Numbered from the stretch's first letter, positions 41,243-51,173 are shown. The stretch is 64,000 nucleotides of DNA from Fimenecus sp964557975 (GCA_964557975.1 CAZLCG010000001.1:74859-138858); one strand, 5' to 3'. Numbers and translations: made by a program. The notes: generated from the letters alone by a model not told the origin.

Positions 41243-43345
41243 ATGGACAAAACCGAAAAAACCGTTAAATTCAGGCTGACGGCATTTATTGCTGCGGTCA
41301 TATTTATTTTTTCGATATTTGCGGCGGATCTTTTCAGGATTCAGGTCGTTCACGCCGAGGAATACAGCAGTCAGAGGGTTGCCTTAAGCTCAACGGAAAC
41401 AACAATCGAAGCGGCAAGGGGAGAAATTCTTGACTGCAACGGAATACCGCTCGTAACCAACAAGCAGGTAAACTCGGTAGTCTTTAACGGCTCATATTTT
41501 CCAAGCACCGACGATCAGGAGCAAAGAAACGAAATTATACTTTCGCTTATAAACCTTCTTGAGGAGAACGGCGCGGAGTGGAACAACAATATTCCGATGT
41601 ATTTTGATTCTGACGGCATTATCAGCTTTTCGCAGGACAGGGAATCCGATATAAAATTCCTTAAATCGAAAAGCGTGCTTTATCTTAACGATTACGCTAC
41701 CGCTCAAAACTGCTTTGACGAATTAAAAAAGGTTTTTAAGCTGGAAAATTATTCGGATTCCGACGCGCTGAAAATCGGTTCGGTGTGCTATTCGCTGAAG
41801 AAATCAGCGTTTTCGGTTACCAATCCCTATACGTTCGCGGACGATGTTTCGGTTGAGCTTGCGTCGGTAATAACGGAAAAAAGCTCCTTTTATGTCGGCG
41901 TTGAAATTAAGGTGACGACCGAAAGACAGTATCTTGACGGAACATTAGCGCCGCATATTTTAGGCATTACGGGCGCGTTGAGCGCAGAGGAATATGAGGA
42001 AAAGACGCAGGAATATGATTCGGCGGCAAATGATGAAAACCTTTCCGCCGAGGAGGCAAAGCTGCTTTCCCTGCGCGCGTACGCTATGGATGACACAATA
42101 GGCAAATTCGGTATCGAGGCGGCTATGGAGGAGTATTTAAGAGGCACAAACGGCGTTGAAACCACCGTTACCGATTCGGAAAACAATAAAACCACGGAAA
42201 TTACAACAGAGCCTGTGCAGGGCGATACGGTTATTCTTACAATCAATTCGGATTTGCAGGCGTCTGTGCAGACCGCCCTTGCAAATTTCGTTGAACAGTA
42301 TAAAGACAAATCAACAATTCCCGCAGTCGGCTCGGCGGTTGTTATGGAGGTTAATTCCGGCGCGGTGCTTGCATGCGCTACCTATCCGAGCTATAACCTT
42401 GAAACATATTATGAGGATTATTCCGCGCTCGCCTCGGATACCTCATCTCCGCTTTGGAACAGGGCTCTTCAAAGCACTTATGAGCCCGGCTCGACCTTTA
42501 AGCTCGGCGTGGCGCTTGCCGGACTTGAGGAGGGTGTAATTACCGAGAGCACCCGAATCACCTGCAACCATATTTACAGCTATTTCTCCGATATGTCCTT
42601 TAAATGCCTTGGTTACCACGGATCGGTAGATGTTAAAGAAGCGCTTAATCAGTCGTGCAACATATTCTTTTACGAAACGGGCAGACAGCTCGGCATCGAA
42701 AAAATGAACGACTATTGCACAAGGCTGGGGCTGGGGCAGAAAACGGGCGTTGAGCTGAGCGAATCGTCAGGAGTCCTTGCGAGTATTGAGTACCGCGAGT
42801 CAAGGGGCGGCACATGGTATCCCGGCGATACGGTTCAGGCGGCGATCGGTCAGTCGGACAACCTATTTACGCCGATACAGCTTTGCAGTTATGTTGCAAC
42901 CATCGCAAACGGCGGCACAAGGTACAAGGCGCATTTTGTAAAGAGCGTTAAGTCGAGCGACTATTCAAGCACAATAATCGACAACACGCCCGTTGTACTT
43001 AATGAAACGGGTATTTCACAGAACAGCATAAGGATAGTAAAAGAGGGTATGACGAGGCTTGGTTCAAGGCTTGCCGCCTTCAAGGATTTGCCCGTTTCCG
43101 TCGCGGCAAAGACGGGTACGGCAGAGTCAAAGGCCAAGGTCAACGGTAAAATAGAATCGGGTCTTAACGGCTTTATGGTTTCGTTTGCCCCTGCGGACAA
43201 TCCCGAGATTGCGGTATGCGTCGCGATAGAAAATCTGAACAGCGGTTCTGCAACTGCTGTTCTCGTAAGCGAAATTTATAAGGCGTATTTCGCCGCTCCA
43301 AGCGAGGTCGACCGAAATCAGAGCTGCAATACGATTCTTAACTGA
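41243..43345 (+). CDS. mrdA: Penicillin-binding protein 2-type transpeptidase
   Basis: Class-B peptidoglycan transpeptidase for cell elongation. 700 residues: a cytoplasmic tail, one membrane anchor (FIAAVIFIFSIFAADLF), a dimerisation/pedestal domain and a transpeptidase domain with SxxK (STFK, Ser417), SxN (SCN, Ser471) and KTG (Lys623). Position after mreBCD is standard. Divergent insert between residues 90 and 270 is common in Clostridia. Start ATG 41243 follows AAAGGAG. No RodA gene follows. Confidence 0.95.
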   Translation: MDKTEKTVKFRLTAFIAAVIFIFSIFAADLFRIQVVHAEEYSSQRVALSSTETTIEAARGEILDCNGIPLVTNKQVNSVVFNGSYFPSTDDQEQRNEIILSLINLLEENGAEWNNNIPMYFDSDGIISFSQDRESDIKFLKSKSVLYLNDYATAQNCFDELKKVFKLENYSDSDALKIGSVCYSLKKSAFSVTNPYTFADDVSVELASVITEKSSFYVGVEIKVTTERQYLDGTLAPHILGITGALSAEEYEEKTQEYDSAANDENLSAEEAKLLSLRAYAMDDTIGKFGIEAAMEEYLRGTNGVETTVTDSENNKTTEITTEPVQGDTVILTINSDLQASVQTALANFVEQYKDKSTIPAVGSAVVMEVNSGAVLACATYPSYNLETYYEDYSALASDTSSPLWNRALQSTYEPGSTFKLGVALAGLEEGVITESTRITCNHIYSYFSDMSFKCLGYHGSVDVKEALNQSCNIFFYETGRQLGIEKMNDYCTRLGLGQKTGVELSESSGVLASIEYRESRGGTWYPGDTVQAAIGQSDNLFTPIQLCSYVATIANGGTRYKAHFVKSVKSSDYSSTIIDNTPVVLNETGISQNSIRIVKEGMTRLGSRLAAFKDLPVSVAAKTGTAESKAKVNGKIESGLNGFMVSFAPADNPEIAVCVAIENLNSGSATAVLVSEIYKAYFAAPSEVDRNQSCNTILN

Positions 43346-43360
43346 GAAAGGGGATAAGCT

Positions 43361-44092
43361 ATGGCGCAGAGGATACTCGTCTTTTCGGGAAAGGGCGGAG
43401 TAGGAAAATCATCTGTTACTGTAATGCTCGGAGAGGCGCTCGCGTCTGTCGGCAAAAAGGTTCTGCTTATTGACGCGGACGCAGGCTTCAGAAGTCTTGA
43501 TCTTCTTATGAACGAGGGAACCGAGGTCGTATTTAACTGGCTTGACGTAATTGAGGAAAGCTGTGACGCGGGCTCGGCGGTCGTGTCGGCAGGCGAAGGA
43601 TCACCCGCGCTCCTCGGCGCGCCGCAGGTACTCGCCGGCAGCGTGACACAGGAGAGCTTCGGAAGGCTTTTATCGTTATATGACGGCTACGATTATATAA
43701 TTATTGATTCGCCCGCAGGCTCGGGGAGCTTTCACGATATTCTTTTTAAGCTCTGCGGGAACGCTTTGGCTGTCGTTTTGTCCGACCCGATTTCGGTTAG
43801 AAGCGCGGCGGCTGTCTGCGACAGGGCGCGCGAGGTCAATCCCGATATTGACATAAGGCTTATCGTTAACAGGTTTATTGCCGATGAGGTCTTTTCGGGG
43901 CTCAGGTTAAATCTTGACAGTACTGTTGACGGCGTTTCGGCGCGGCTCATCGGCGTTATTCCCGAGGATGACAGCATAAGGTTTATTTCTTCGGGCGCGC
44001 AAGCCGTAAAATATGCAAAAGACGCATTTTTGCGCATTGCAAAAAGAATTTGCGGCGAAAGCCTGCCCCTAAAAGCTAAAGATTTTTATTAA
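43361..44092 (+). CDS. minD: MinD/ParA-family ATPase (septum-site determining protein MinD)
   Basis: 243 residues with a deviant Walker A, GKGGVGKSS, LLIDADAGFRSLDLLM and IIIDSPAGSG. The C-terminus ends in a helix (AFLRIAKRICGESL) that could act as the membrane-targeting amphipathic helix of MinD. MinD normally follows MinC in this operon, but here neither minC nor minE is present. It may be a Min-like partition factor acting alone or with a distant partner. Starts 15 bases after PBP2. Confidence 0.85.
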   Translation: MAQRILVFSGKGGVGKSSVTVMLGEALASVGKKVLLIDADAGFRSLDLLMNEGTEVVFNWLDVIEESCDAGSAVVSAGEGSPALLGAPQVLAGSVTQESFGRLLSLYDGYDYIIIDSPAGSGSFHDILFKLCGNALAVVLSDPISVRSAAAVCDRAREVNPDIDIRLIVNRFIADEVFSGLRLNLDSTVDGVSARLIGVIPEDDSIRFISSGAQAVKYAKDAFLRIAKRICGESLPLKAKDFY

Positions 44093-44108
44093 GAAGCAAA
44101 TAAAACAG

Positions 44109-44137
44109 TTGAAAAATACCGAAAACTTTGATATTAT
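44109..44137 (+). promoter_or_regulatory. Promoter of mgsA
   Basis: TTGAAA (44109-44114) and TATTAT (44132-44137), 17-base spacer, 42 bases before the start. It separates mgsA transcription from the mre operon. Confidence 0.7.
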
Positions 44138-44179
44138 AAGTGTTGTTAAATTTTTATAATGTATACGGGAGGTCGGGAA

Positions 44180-44581
44180 ATGAACATTGCTCTTATGGCT
44201 CACGATGAAAAAAAAGAGCTTATGACACAATTTTGCATTGCCTACTGCGGAATTTTGTCGAGGCATAATCTTTGCGCTACAGGCACAACGGGTAAGGTGG
44301 TTTCAGAGGCGACGGGGCTTAAAATCACGCAGTTTTTATCCGGAGAACAGGGCGGCGATCAGCAAATCGGCGCGAGAATTGCCTGCAACGAGATAGATTT
44401 GCTTCTCATTTTCAGAGATCCCCTTGACCCGAAGCCGCACGAGCCCAACGAGGCTAATCTTTTAAGGCTGTGCGACGTTCACAATATTCCGGTCGCTACA
44501 AATATCGCTACGGCGGAGGCGCTTATTCACAGCCTTGACAGGGGCGACCTTGATTGGCGTGATATTGTTAATCCGAAATAA
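44180..44581 (+). CDS. mgsA: Methylglyoxal synthase
   Basis: Converts dihydroxyacetone phosphate to methylglyoxal and phosphate, relieving sugar-phosphate stress. 133 residues from ATG 44180 after GGGAGG (the upstream ATG at 44159 overlaps nothing useful). Family landmarks: IALMAHDEKKELM, LCATGTTGKVVSEATGL, GGDQQIGARI, and the catalytic Asp in FRDPLDPKPHEPN. Full length. Placed after the mre block as in other Clostridia. Confidence 0.96.
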   Translation: MNIALMAHDEKKELMTQFCIAYCGILSRHNLCATGTTGKVVSEATGLKITQFLSGEQGGDQQIGARIACNEIDLLLIFRDPLDPKPHEPNEANLLRLCDVHNIPVATNIATAEALIHSLDRGDLDWRDIVNPK

Positions 44582-44596
44582 AAACCGATTAAAAAG

Positions 44597-44621
44597 CCCC
44601 TCCTTTTGAGGAGGGGTTATT
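44597..44621 (+). terminator. Intrinsic terminator of mgsA
   Basis: CCCCTCC (44597-44603) and GGAGGGG (44610-44616) with a TTTTGA loop, then TTATTCT. It ends just 28 bases before hisS, whose promoter is therefore close or read-through occurs. Confidence 0.8.
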
Positions 44622-44648
44622 CTGTAATAAAGGAATGATTTAAAGCTT

Positions 44649-45992
44649 ATGGCGCTTATTACAAATTCAATTAAGGGCACTCTTGACACCCTTCCCCGTG
44701 AAAGCTATAAAATTCAATACATTGAGCAGGCAATGCGTGAAATTGCGGAAAACTACGGCTTCTATGAAATGAGAACTCCCGTTTTTGAATATACGGAGCT
44801 GTTTCAGCGCTCCGTCGGCGAAGCGACCGACGTTGTTCAGAAAGAGATGTATACCTTTGAGGATAAGGGCGGGCGGTCTGTCACCTTGAGACCCGAGGGA
44901 ACGGCAGGCGCGGTGCGCGCGTATCTCGAAAACGGTCTTTTCAACGAAGCAATGCCGCAGAAGATATATTATCTGACCTCTTGCTACCGCTATGAAAAAC
45001 CGCAGGCGGGCAGGCTTCGCGAGTTCCATCAGTTCGGCGTTGAGTGCTTCGGCGCGGGGACTGCCGCTCAGGACGCGGAAATTATTATGCTTGCAAGCGA
45101 GATATTTAATTTTTTAGGCATAGAAGGGCTTTCGCTTGAAATAAACTCAATCGGCTGTCCCGAATGCAGAAAAAACTATGAAAACGCGTTAAAGGAATAC
45201 TTTAACTCGCGTTATGACGAGCTTTGCGATACCTGCAAGGGCAGGCTTCAAAAGAATCCGATGAGGATTCTCGACTGCAAAAGCCCCGTTTGCTCCGAAG
45301 CGGCAAAGGACGCGCCGAAAATCATCGACTATCTCTGCGATGATTGCAGTGAGCATTTTGAAACAGTTAAAAATTATCTAATTGCAAATAACATTGATTT
45401 TACCGTCAACCCGACAATCGTAAGAGGACTTGATTATTATACAAAAACAGTGTTTGAATTTGTTTCAAGCGGAATCGGCGCTCAGGGTACGGTCTGCGGC
45501 GGCGGAAGGTACGACGGGCTTATTGAGGAAATGGGCGGCAAGCCTACGCCCGCGTGCGGCTTCGGCTTGGGGCTCGAAAGACTGCTTCTTTTAATGGACG
45601 CCCAGTCTTCGGAGTTCCCCGAGCGTAAAAAGTGCGACCTTTATATAGGCTCAACAGGCGAAAAGCCCAACCTTAAGGCGTTTACGCTTGCGACCGAATT
45701 GAGAAACGAAGGGCTTTCGGCTCAGTTCGATACGGTCGGCAGGTCGGTTAAGGCACAGATGAAATATGCGGACAAAATCGGCGCGCTTTACACCGTAATT
45801 ATCGGCGACAGTGAGCTTGAAAGCGGCAAGGTTAAGCTTAAAAATATGTCTGACGGTACCGAAACGGAAATCGGCCTCGACGGCTTCTGCGATAATTTTC
45901 AGTCAATCGTAATAAAGCAGGTTATGGAGGGCTTTGAAGGTCTTGGCGTTGAGGGCATTGATATTAACGACATTCTCGGAGGAAATAACTGA
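44649..45992 (+). CDS. hisS: Histidyl-tRNA synthetase
   Basis: Class-II enzyme charging tRNA-His. 447 residues: motif 2 region YRYEKPQAGRLREFHQFGVE, the HisA motif RGLDYYTKTVFEF, and motif 3 GFGLGLERLLLLM. Slightly longer than usual because of a CxxC-rich insert (IGCPECRKNYENAL, then CDTCKG) in the clostridial type. Stop and the aspS start share one base at 45992, so the two are coupled. No T-box leader. Confidence 0.96.
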   Translation: MALITNSIKGTLDTLPRESYKIQYIEQAMREIAENYGFYEMRTPVFEYTELFQRSVGEATDVVQKEMYTFEDKGGRSVTLRPEGTAGAVRAYLENGLFNEAMPQKIYYLTSCYRYEKPQAGRLREFHQFGVECFGAGTAAQDAEIIMLASEIFNFLGIEGLSLEINSIGCPECRKNYENALKEYFNSRYDELCDTCKGRLQKNPMRILDCKSPVCSEAAKDAPKIIDYLCDDCSEHFETVKNYLIANNIDFTVNPTIVRGLDYYTKTVFEFVSSGIGAQGTVCGGGRYDGLIEEMGGKPTPACGFGLGLERLLLLMDAQSSEFPERKKCDLYIGSTGEKPNLKAFTLATELRNEGLSAQFDTVGRSVKAQMKYADKIGALYTVIIGDSELESGKVKLKNMSDGTETEIGLDGFCDNFQSIVIKQVMEGFEGLGVEGIDINDILGGNN

Positions 45993-47779
45993 TGGAAACT
46001 ATGCGGGGACTTAAAAGAACGGATTATTGCGGTGTTTTCACCGAAAAGGATATAGGCAGAGCCGTTACGGTCTGCGGCTGGGTTCAGCGCAGGCGTGACC
46101 TCGGCGCGTTGATTTTTATTGATTTAAGGGACAGGACGGGTATTGTTCAGCTTGCATTTGATGAAAATACAGACAGGGCTGTTTTTGAGAAAGCTTTTTC
46201 GGTAAGGAGCGAATTTGTTCTGGCGGCTGTCGGCACTGTGCGCGAGAGAAGCGCAAAAAACGCGGAAATACCGACGGGCTGTGTTGAAATTGAGGTTAAA
46301 GAGCTTCGTATTTTGGGCAAGAGCGAAACACCGCCGTTTGAGATTACGGAAAATTCGCAGACGGGCGAGCTTACAAGGCTTAAATACCGCTATCTTGATT
46401 TGCGCCGTCCCGACTTGCAGAAAAATATCCTTTTCAGACATAAGGTAGCTAAGATTACAAGGGATTATTTTGACGAAAACGGTTTTATCGAGATAGAAAC
46501 GCCTATGCTTATCCGTTCCACCCCCGAGGGCGCGAGGGACTTTCTTGTTCCGTCAAGAATCCATAACGGAAGCTTCTATGCGCTCCCGCAGTCTCCCCAG
46601 CTGTACAAACAGCTTTCGATGGTAGCCGGCTTTGACCGCTATATACAGCTTGCCCGCTGCTTCAGGGATGAGGATTTGAGAGCCGACCGTCAGCCCGAGT
46701 TTACGCAGATCGATATTGAAATGTCCTTTGTTGAGACGGAGGATGTGCTTAATATGGGCGAGGGCTATATAAAAAGGCTCTTTAAGGAAGCGCTCGGCGT
46801 CGATATACAGCTTCCCCTGCCCCGTCTTACCTTTAAGGAGGCTGTGGAGAGATACGGTTCGGATAAACCCGACACGAGATACGGTATGGAAATTGTTGAC
46901 CTTACGGACGAAGTCAAAAATACCGAATTTGCTGTGTTCAAAAACGCTGTTGAGAACGGCGGAAGCGTAAGGGCGATTAAGGCAGAAAACGCGGTTTCCG
47001 TTTATACGAGAAAGGAAATCGACAAGCTGACCGAATACGCCAAGGGGATAGGCGCAAAAGGTCTTGCGTGGATCAGAATGAACGAGGACGGTATGGCGTC
47101 GTCCTTTGCCAAATTTATGACGCAGGATGAGATTAGTCAAATTTTATCTAAAACCGACGCGAGGACGGGCGATGTTATTTTTGTTGTTGCCGACGCCGAT
47201 GACAGCATGGTGCTTTCGGTTCTCGGCGCGCTCCGCCAGACAGCGGCAAAGAAGCTTGATATTATTCCGTCGGGCTATAATTTTGTGTGGATTACGGAGT
47301 TCCCGTTCTTTGAATATGACAGGGAAACAGGCGAGTGGCTCGCAATGCACCATCCGTTTACCGCGCCTATGGATGAATGCTTAGAATACCTTGAAACCGA
47401 CAAGGGCAGGGTAAGGGCAAAGGCGTATGACCTTGTGCTTAACGGAATAGAGCTGTCGTCGGGTTCTATCAGAATCACAGATCCCGAGCTTCAGTCAAGG
47501 ATTTTCGATCTGCTCGGACTTTCAAAGGAAGAAGCTTATTCAAAATTCGGCTATCTGCTTGACTCGTTCCGTTACGGCGCGCCGCCTCACGGCGGAATGG
47601 GCATAGGTCTTGACAGACTTTGTATGCAGATGCTCGGCTGTGAGAGTCTGAGAGACGTTGTCGCGTACCCAAAGATGCAGAACGCTTCGGAGCCTATGAC
47701 GGAATGTCCCGCGCCCGTTGACAGCGTTCAGCTTGACGAGCTTGGAATTGCGGTTACAAGAACCGAGGAAAAGGAATAA
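45992..47779 (+). CDS. aspS: Aspartyl-tRNA synthetase
   Basis: Class-II enzyme with N-terminal OB-fold anticodon-binding domain (VCGWVQRRRDLGALIFIDLR), catalytic core (FRDEDLRADRQPEFTQID) and a GAD insertion near residues 280-420. Motif 3 is GMGIGLDRLCMQMLG. 595 residues, usual for the bacterial type. It may also charge tRNA-Asn in species lacking AsnRS; that cannot be judged here. Overlaps hisS by one base. Confidence 0.97.
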   Translation: METMRGLKRTDYCGVFTEKDIGRAVTVCGWVQRRRDLGALIFIDLRDRTGIVQLAFDENTDRAVFEKAFSVRSEFVLAAVGTVRERSAKNAEIPTGCVEIEVKELRILGKSETPPFEITENSQTGELTRLKYRYLDLRRPDLQKNILFRHKVAKITRDYFDENGFIEIETPMLIRSTPEGARDFLVPSRIHNGSFYALPQSPQLYKQLSMVAGFDRYIQLARCFRDEDLRADRQPEFTQIDIEMSFVETEDVLNMGEGYIKRLFKEALGVDIQLPLPRLTFKEAVERYGSDKPDTRYGMEIVDLTDEVKNTEFAVFKNAVENGGSVRAIKAENAVSVYTRKEIDKLTEYAKGIGAKGLAWIRMNEDGMASSFAKFMTQDEISQILSKTDARTGDVIFVVADADDSMVLSVLGALRQTAAKKLDIIPSGYNFVWITEFPFFEYDRETGEWLAMHHPFTAPMDECLEYLETDKGRVRAKAYDLVLNGIELSSGSIRITDPELQSRIFDLLGLSKEEAYSKFGYLLDSFRYGAPPHGGMGIGLDRLCMQMLGCESLRDVVAYPKMQNASEPMTECPAPVDSVQLDELGIAVTRTEEKE

Positions 47780-47786
47780 ACTAACG

Positions 47787-47825
47787 CGTACCGTTTCGGT
47801 TTTACGGAATCGGTACGTTTCTTTT
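47787..47825 (+). terminator. Intrinsic terminator of hisS-aspS
   Basis: CGTACCG (47787-47793) and CGGTACG (47811-47817) with further pairing in the loop (TTTCGG...ACGGAA), followed by TTTCTTTT. Confidence 0.85.
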
Positions 47826-47890
47826 GCCGTAAGCGTAACATCTGAGTGCAGAAAGCTCACATAAAGCCGTTATTTGCAATTTTATAAATT

Positions 47891-47917
47891 CGGTGAACCA
47901 CAATTCACCGCTCTTTT
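47891..47917 (+). terminator. Second hairpin after aspS
   Basis: CGGTGAA (47891-47897) pairs with TTCACCG (47904-47910), followed by CTCTTTT. It may back up the terminator at 47787. The rest of the 315-base gap (47780-48094) is AT-rich with the gdhA promoter and no gene. Confidence 0.5.
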
Positions 47918-48014
47918 GATTTCATCTTTTTAAATTTTCCTTGATATTGCTCGTCTTTCGTCATTTTATACAAAAGTTATCAATACGATAAAATGAATTT
48001 TTACCATTTAATTC

Positions 48015-48043
48015 TTGCAATTTGCACTTTATTCAAGTAAAAT
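48015..48043 (+). promoter_or_regulatory. Promoter of gdhA
   Basis: TTGCAA (48015-48020) and TAAAAT (48038-48043), 17-base spacer, about 50 bases before the start. Confidence 0.7.
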
Positions 48044-48094
48044 ACTGAAGTAATAAATTAAAAGGGTAATAATTTATCCGAAAGGGAGAAAAAA

Positions 48095-49426
48095 ATGAGT
48101 TATGTAAACGACGTGCTTGAACGCACCACCAAGCGTTACAGCTATCAGCCCGAGTTCTGTCAGGCAGTGACGGAGGTTCTTAAATCAATCGAGCCTGCGG
48201 TTGAGGCTAATCCGCAGTATCAAAAGGGAGCGCTTCTTGAAAGACTTGTCGCCCCTGAAAAGGCAACGGTTTTCAGAGTCCCGTGGGTTGATGACAACGG
48301 TAATGTTCAGGTTAACCGCGGCTACCGCGTTCAGTTCAATTCGGCAATCGGTCCTTACAAGGGCGGTCTTAGGTTTCATCCGTCGGTTGATATGAGCATA
48401 ATTAAGTTCCTCGGCTTCGAGCAGATTTTTAAGAATGCTCTTACAGGTCTTCCGATAGGCGGCGGCAAGGGCGGCGCTGATTTTGACCCCAAGGGCAAGA
48501 GCGATTTTGAGGTTATGCGCTTCTGCCAGTGCTTTATGACAGAGCTTTATAAGGTTATCGGTCCCAACAGCGATGTTCCCGCAGGCGATATAGGCGTAGG
48601 CGGCAGGGAAATCGGTTACCTTTTCGGTCAGTATAAGAAAATTACGGGACGTCACGAGGGCGTTCTTACGGGTAAAGGTCTTTCATACGGCGGTTCGCTT
48701 GCGAGAACAGAGGCTACGGGCTACGGGCTTGTATATATTACCGAGGAAATGCTCAGACAGCATGGCAATTCGCTTGAGGGCAAGACTGTTGTTGTTTCGG
48801 GTTCGGGCAACGTTGCAATTTATGCAATAGAGAAGGCAAAGGCTCTCGGCGCAAAGGTAGTTACCGCAAGCGATTCTTCGGGCTATATTTATGATGAGGA
48901 AGGCGTCGACCTTGACATATTAAAGCAGGTTAAAGAGGTTGAAAGGGCAAGAATAGTTCGCTATACCGAGCTTAAACCGACTGCAAAATTCATTCCCGCC
49001 AAAAAGGTTTGGGAGGTTAAGTGCGACGTCGCTCTGCCCTGCGCTACGCAGAACGAGCTTGACCTTGAAGCTGCAAAGGGACTTGTTAAAAACGGCTGTA
49101 TTGCGGTTTGCGAGGGCGCAAATATGCCTTCTACGATTGAGGCGACAAATTATTTCCTTGAGAACGGAACCCTTTTCGTTCCCGGCAAGGCGGCAAACGC
49201 GGGCGGCGTTGCGACGTCAGCGCTTGAAATGAGCCAGAACAGCGCCAGAATTATTTGGACGTTTGAGCAGGTTGACGAAAAGCTTAAGAATATTATGGAA
49301 AGCATTTACGGTCATATGTCAAACGCCGCAAACGAATACGGTATGAAGGACAACTTTGTTGTCGGCGCTAACATTGCGGGCTTCCTCAAGGTTGCCGACG
49401 CTATGATGGCTCAGGGTATCGTTTAA
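48095..49426 (+). CDS. gdhA: Glutamate dehydrogenase (hexameric, NADP-type)
   Basis: Interconverts 2-oxoglutarate/ammonia and glutamate. 443 residues, start MSYVNDVLERTTKRYSYQPE. Diagnostic stretches: catalytic-Lys region GGGKGGADFDPKGKSD, GPNSDVPAGDIGVG, and the nucleotide site VVVSGSGNVAIYAIEKA. Length and the PAGDIGVGGREIGYLFGQYK stretch fit the biosynthetic GdhA clade; NADP preference is inferred. Strong AAAGGGAG site. Monocistronic with a strong terminator. Confidence 0.97.
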   Translation: MSYVNDVLERTTKRYSYQPEFCQAVTEVLKSIEPAVEANPQYQKGALLERLVAPEKATVFRVPWVDDNGNVQVNRGYRVQFNSAIGPYKGGLRFHPSVDMSIIKFLGFEQIFKNALTGLPIGGGKGGADFDPKGKSDFEVMRFCQCFMTELYKVIGPNSDVPAGDIGVGGREIGYLFGQYKKITGRHEGVLTGKGLSYGGSLARTEATGYGLVYITEEMLRQHGNSLEGKTVVVSGSGNVAIYAIEKAKALGAKVVTASDSSGYIYDEEGVDLDILKQVKEVERARIVRYTELKPTAKFIPAKKVWEVKCDVALPCATQNELDLEAAKGLVKNGCIAVCEGANMPSTIEATNYFLENGTLFVPGKAANAGGVATSALEMSQNSARIIWTFEQVDEKLKNIMESIYGHMSNAANEYGMKDNFVVGANIAGFLKVADAMMAQGIV

Positions 49427-49446
49427 TCGGTCGAAAAGTATAATAG

Positions 49447-49489
49447 TGCGGTGTACCGATCGTTTCGGCGTGGTACACCGCATTTTTTC
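49447..49489 (+). terminator. Intrinsic terminator of gdhA
   Basis: An 11-bp stem (TGCGGTGTACC with GGTACACCGCA) followed by TTTTTTCT. Confidence 0.93.
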
Positions 49490-49526
49490 TAAAACTACGC
49501 GACATTTTGCATATTATACATTTATA

Positions 49527-49555
49527 TTGCAATTTTTTCTGAAAAGATATATAAT
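49527..49555 (+). promoter_or_regulatory. Promoter of putP
   Basis: TTGCAA (49527-49532) and TATAAT (49550-49555), 17-base spacer; leader about 60 bases. Confidence 0.78.
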
Positions 49556-49621
49556 AACCTGTATATTCGCAAGCATTTTCTTTATCAGGTCAAAATAAAT
49601 TTTCTTTTTTGGAGGACATCT

Positions 49622-51124
49622 ATGAACACACCCGTAATAGTGGTATTCGCGCTGTATGTTCTTATGATGATTGCCATAGGCTTCATTTTTTATAAAAAGA
49701 ACAACACGGTCGGCGACTACATTTTAGGAGGCAGAAGCCTTAATCCGTGGGTTGCCGCCATGAGCGCTCAGGCATCGGATATGTCGGGCTGGCTTTTAAC
49801 GGGACTTCCCGGTCTTGCCTACGCTTCGGCGGCAGGCACTAAGGAAGCGGTTTGGACGGCTATCGGTCTTTTGATCGGTACATACTTAAACTGGCTGTTT
49901 ATTGCAAAACGTCTTCGAGCTTATACGGAGGTTGCGTCGGATTCCATTACAATGCCGACATATTTTCAGAACAGATTTAAGATTGACAACAATTTTATAA
50001 GAATTGTCTGCGCGCTGTTTATTCTGTTCTTCTTCCTGATTTACACGGCATCGATGTTCGTCGCCGGCGCAAAGCTTTTTGCAACGGTATTTAATATTTC
50101 TTACACAACCGCGCTTGTTATCGGCGGTCTTGTAATCATAATCTACACAACGCTCGGCGGCTTCCTTGCGGTTTCGTGGACGGATTTCATTCAGGGAATC
50201 CTTATGTTCGCAGCCCTCGTCGCCGTTCCGCTCATCGTTATCTTTTCCGACGATAAGGTTGATTCCGCCGCAGGGCTTCAGCTTGTAAAGGATGGCTTTA
50301 CACAGTTAGCTCCGTCAAGCGATTTTTCGGTTATCGTTATTTTCTCGGCTCTCGCGTGGGGGCTCGGCTATTTCGGTCAGCCGCATATACTTGCGAGATT
50401 TATGGGTATTAAAAAGCCTTCGTTTGTCCGTCCCGCAAGAATTATATCAATGATTTGGGTCGTCATTTCAATGGCGGGTGCGCTTACGGTAGGTATGCTC
50501 GGCAAGGCGTTTTTTGCAGACGCGCCGCTTGCCGACAGCGAAACCGTATTTATGACAACAATTCAGGAGCTTTGTCCGCCCGTTTTGGAGGGTATCCTTT
50601 TGGCGGCAATCCTTGCTGCGATTATGTCGACCGCGGACAGCCAGCTGCTTGTTTCCTCGTCGGCTTTCGCCGAGGATATTTATGCGGCGTTTGACAGGAA
50701 GGCTTCCGCCAAAAAGCTTGTTTGGATTTCAAGGGTAACGGTTATCGTTATCTCGGTAATCGCTCTGTTCATAGCGTCCAACCCCGACAGCAGCGTATTC
50801 AATCTTGTTTCTTACGCATGGGCGGGCTTCGGCGCGGCGTTCGGGCCTGCGATCCTGTTCTCGCTGTTCTGGAAGAGAATGAACAAATACGGCGTTTACG
50901 CGGGTATTATTTCGGGCGGTTTGGGCGCGATTATCTTTAACACGCTTAAAAATGCAGGGCTTTCCGGCATTTGGGGCAAGGTATTCAGCGTATATGAAAT
51001 TCTTCCCGCATTTATCATTTCGTCAATTCTTATAGTTGCGGTTTCGCTTCTGACCGAAGCTCCGCCGCAGGAGGTCACAGACGATTTTGAAAGGGCAAAG
51101 GAATTTGCAAAATCAAAAGACTGA
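49622..51124 (+). CDS. putP: Sodium/proline symporter (SSS family)
   Basis: Na+-coupled proline uptake. 500 residues with about 13 hydrophobic segments. Family features: NTVGDYILGGRSLNPWVAAM near the N-terminus, SGWLLTGLPG, and the conserved helix region AILAAIMSTADSQLLVSSSA. Short acidic C-terminus. The substrate is inferred from the PutP-like sequence; pantothenate or other SSS substrates are less likely. TTTGGAGG precedes the start. Confidence 0.92.
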   Translation: MNTPVIVVFALYVLMMIAIGFIFYKKNNTVGDYILGGRSLNPWVAAMSAQASDMSGWLLTGLPGLAYASAAGTKEAVWTAIGLLIGTYLNWLFIAKRLRAYTEVASDSITMPTYFQNRFKIDNNFIRIVCALFILFFFLIYTASMFVAGAKLFATVFNISYTTALVIGGLVIIIYTTLGGFLAVSWTDFIQGILMFAALVAVPLIVIFSDDKVDSAAGLQLVKDGFTQLAPSSDFSVIVIFSALAWGLGYFGQPHILARFMGIKKPSFVRPARIISMIWVVISMAGALTVGMLGKAFFADAPLADSETVFMTTIQELCPPVLEGILLAAILAAIMSTADSQLLVSSSAFAEDIYAAFDRKASAKKLVWISRVTVIVISVIALFIASNPDSSVFNLVSYAWAGFGAAFGPAILFSLFWKRMNKYGVYAGIISGGLGAIIFNTLKNAGLSGIWGKVFSVYEILPAFIISSILIVAVSLLTEAPPQEVTDDFERAKEFAKSKD

Positions 51125-51173
51125 CTGAAAGACAGTTTCAATATTTATCGGGCGAATAATATCGGAGCAAAAC

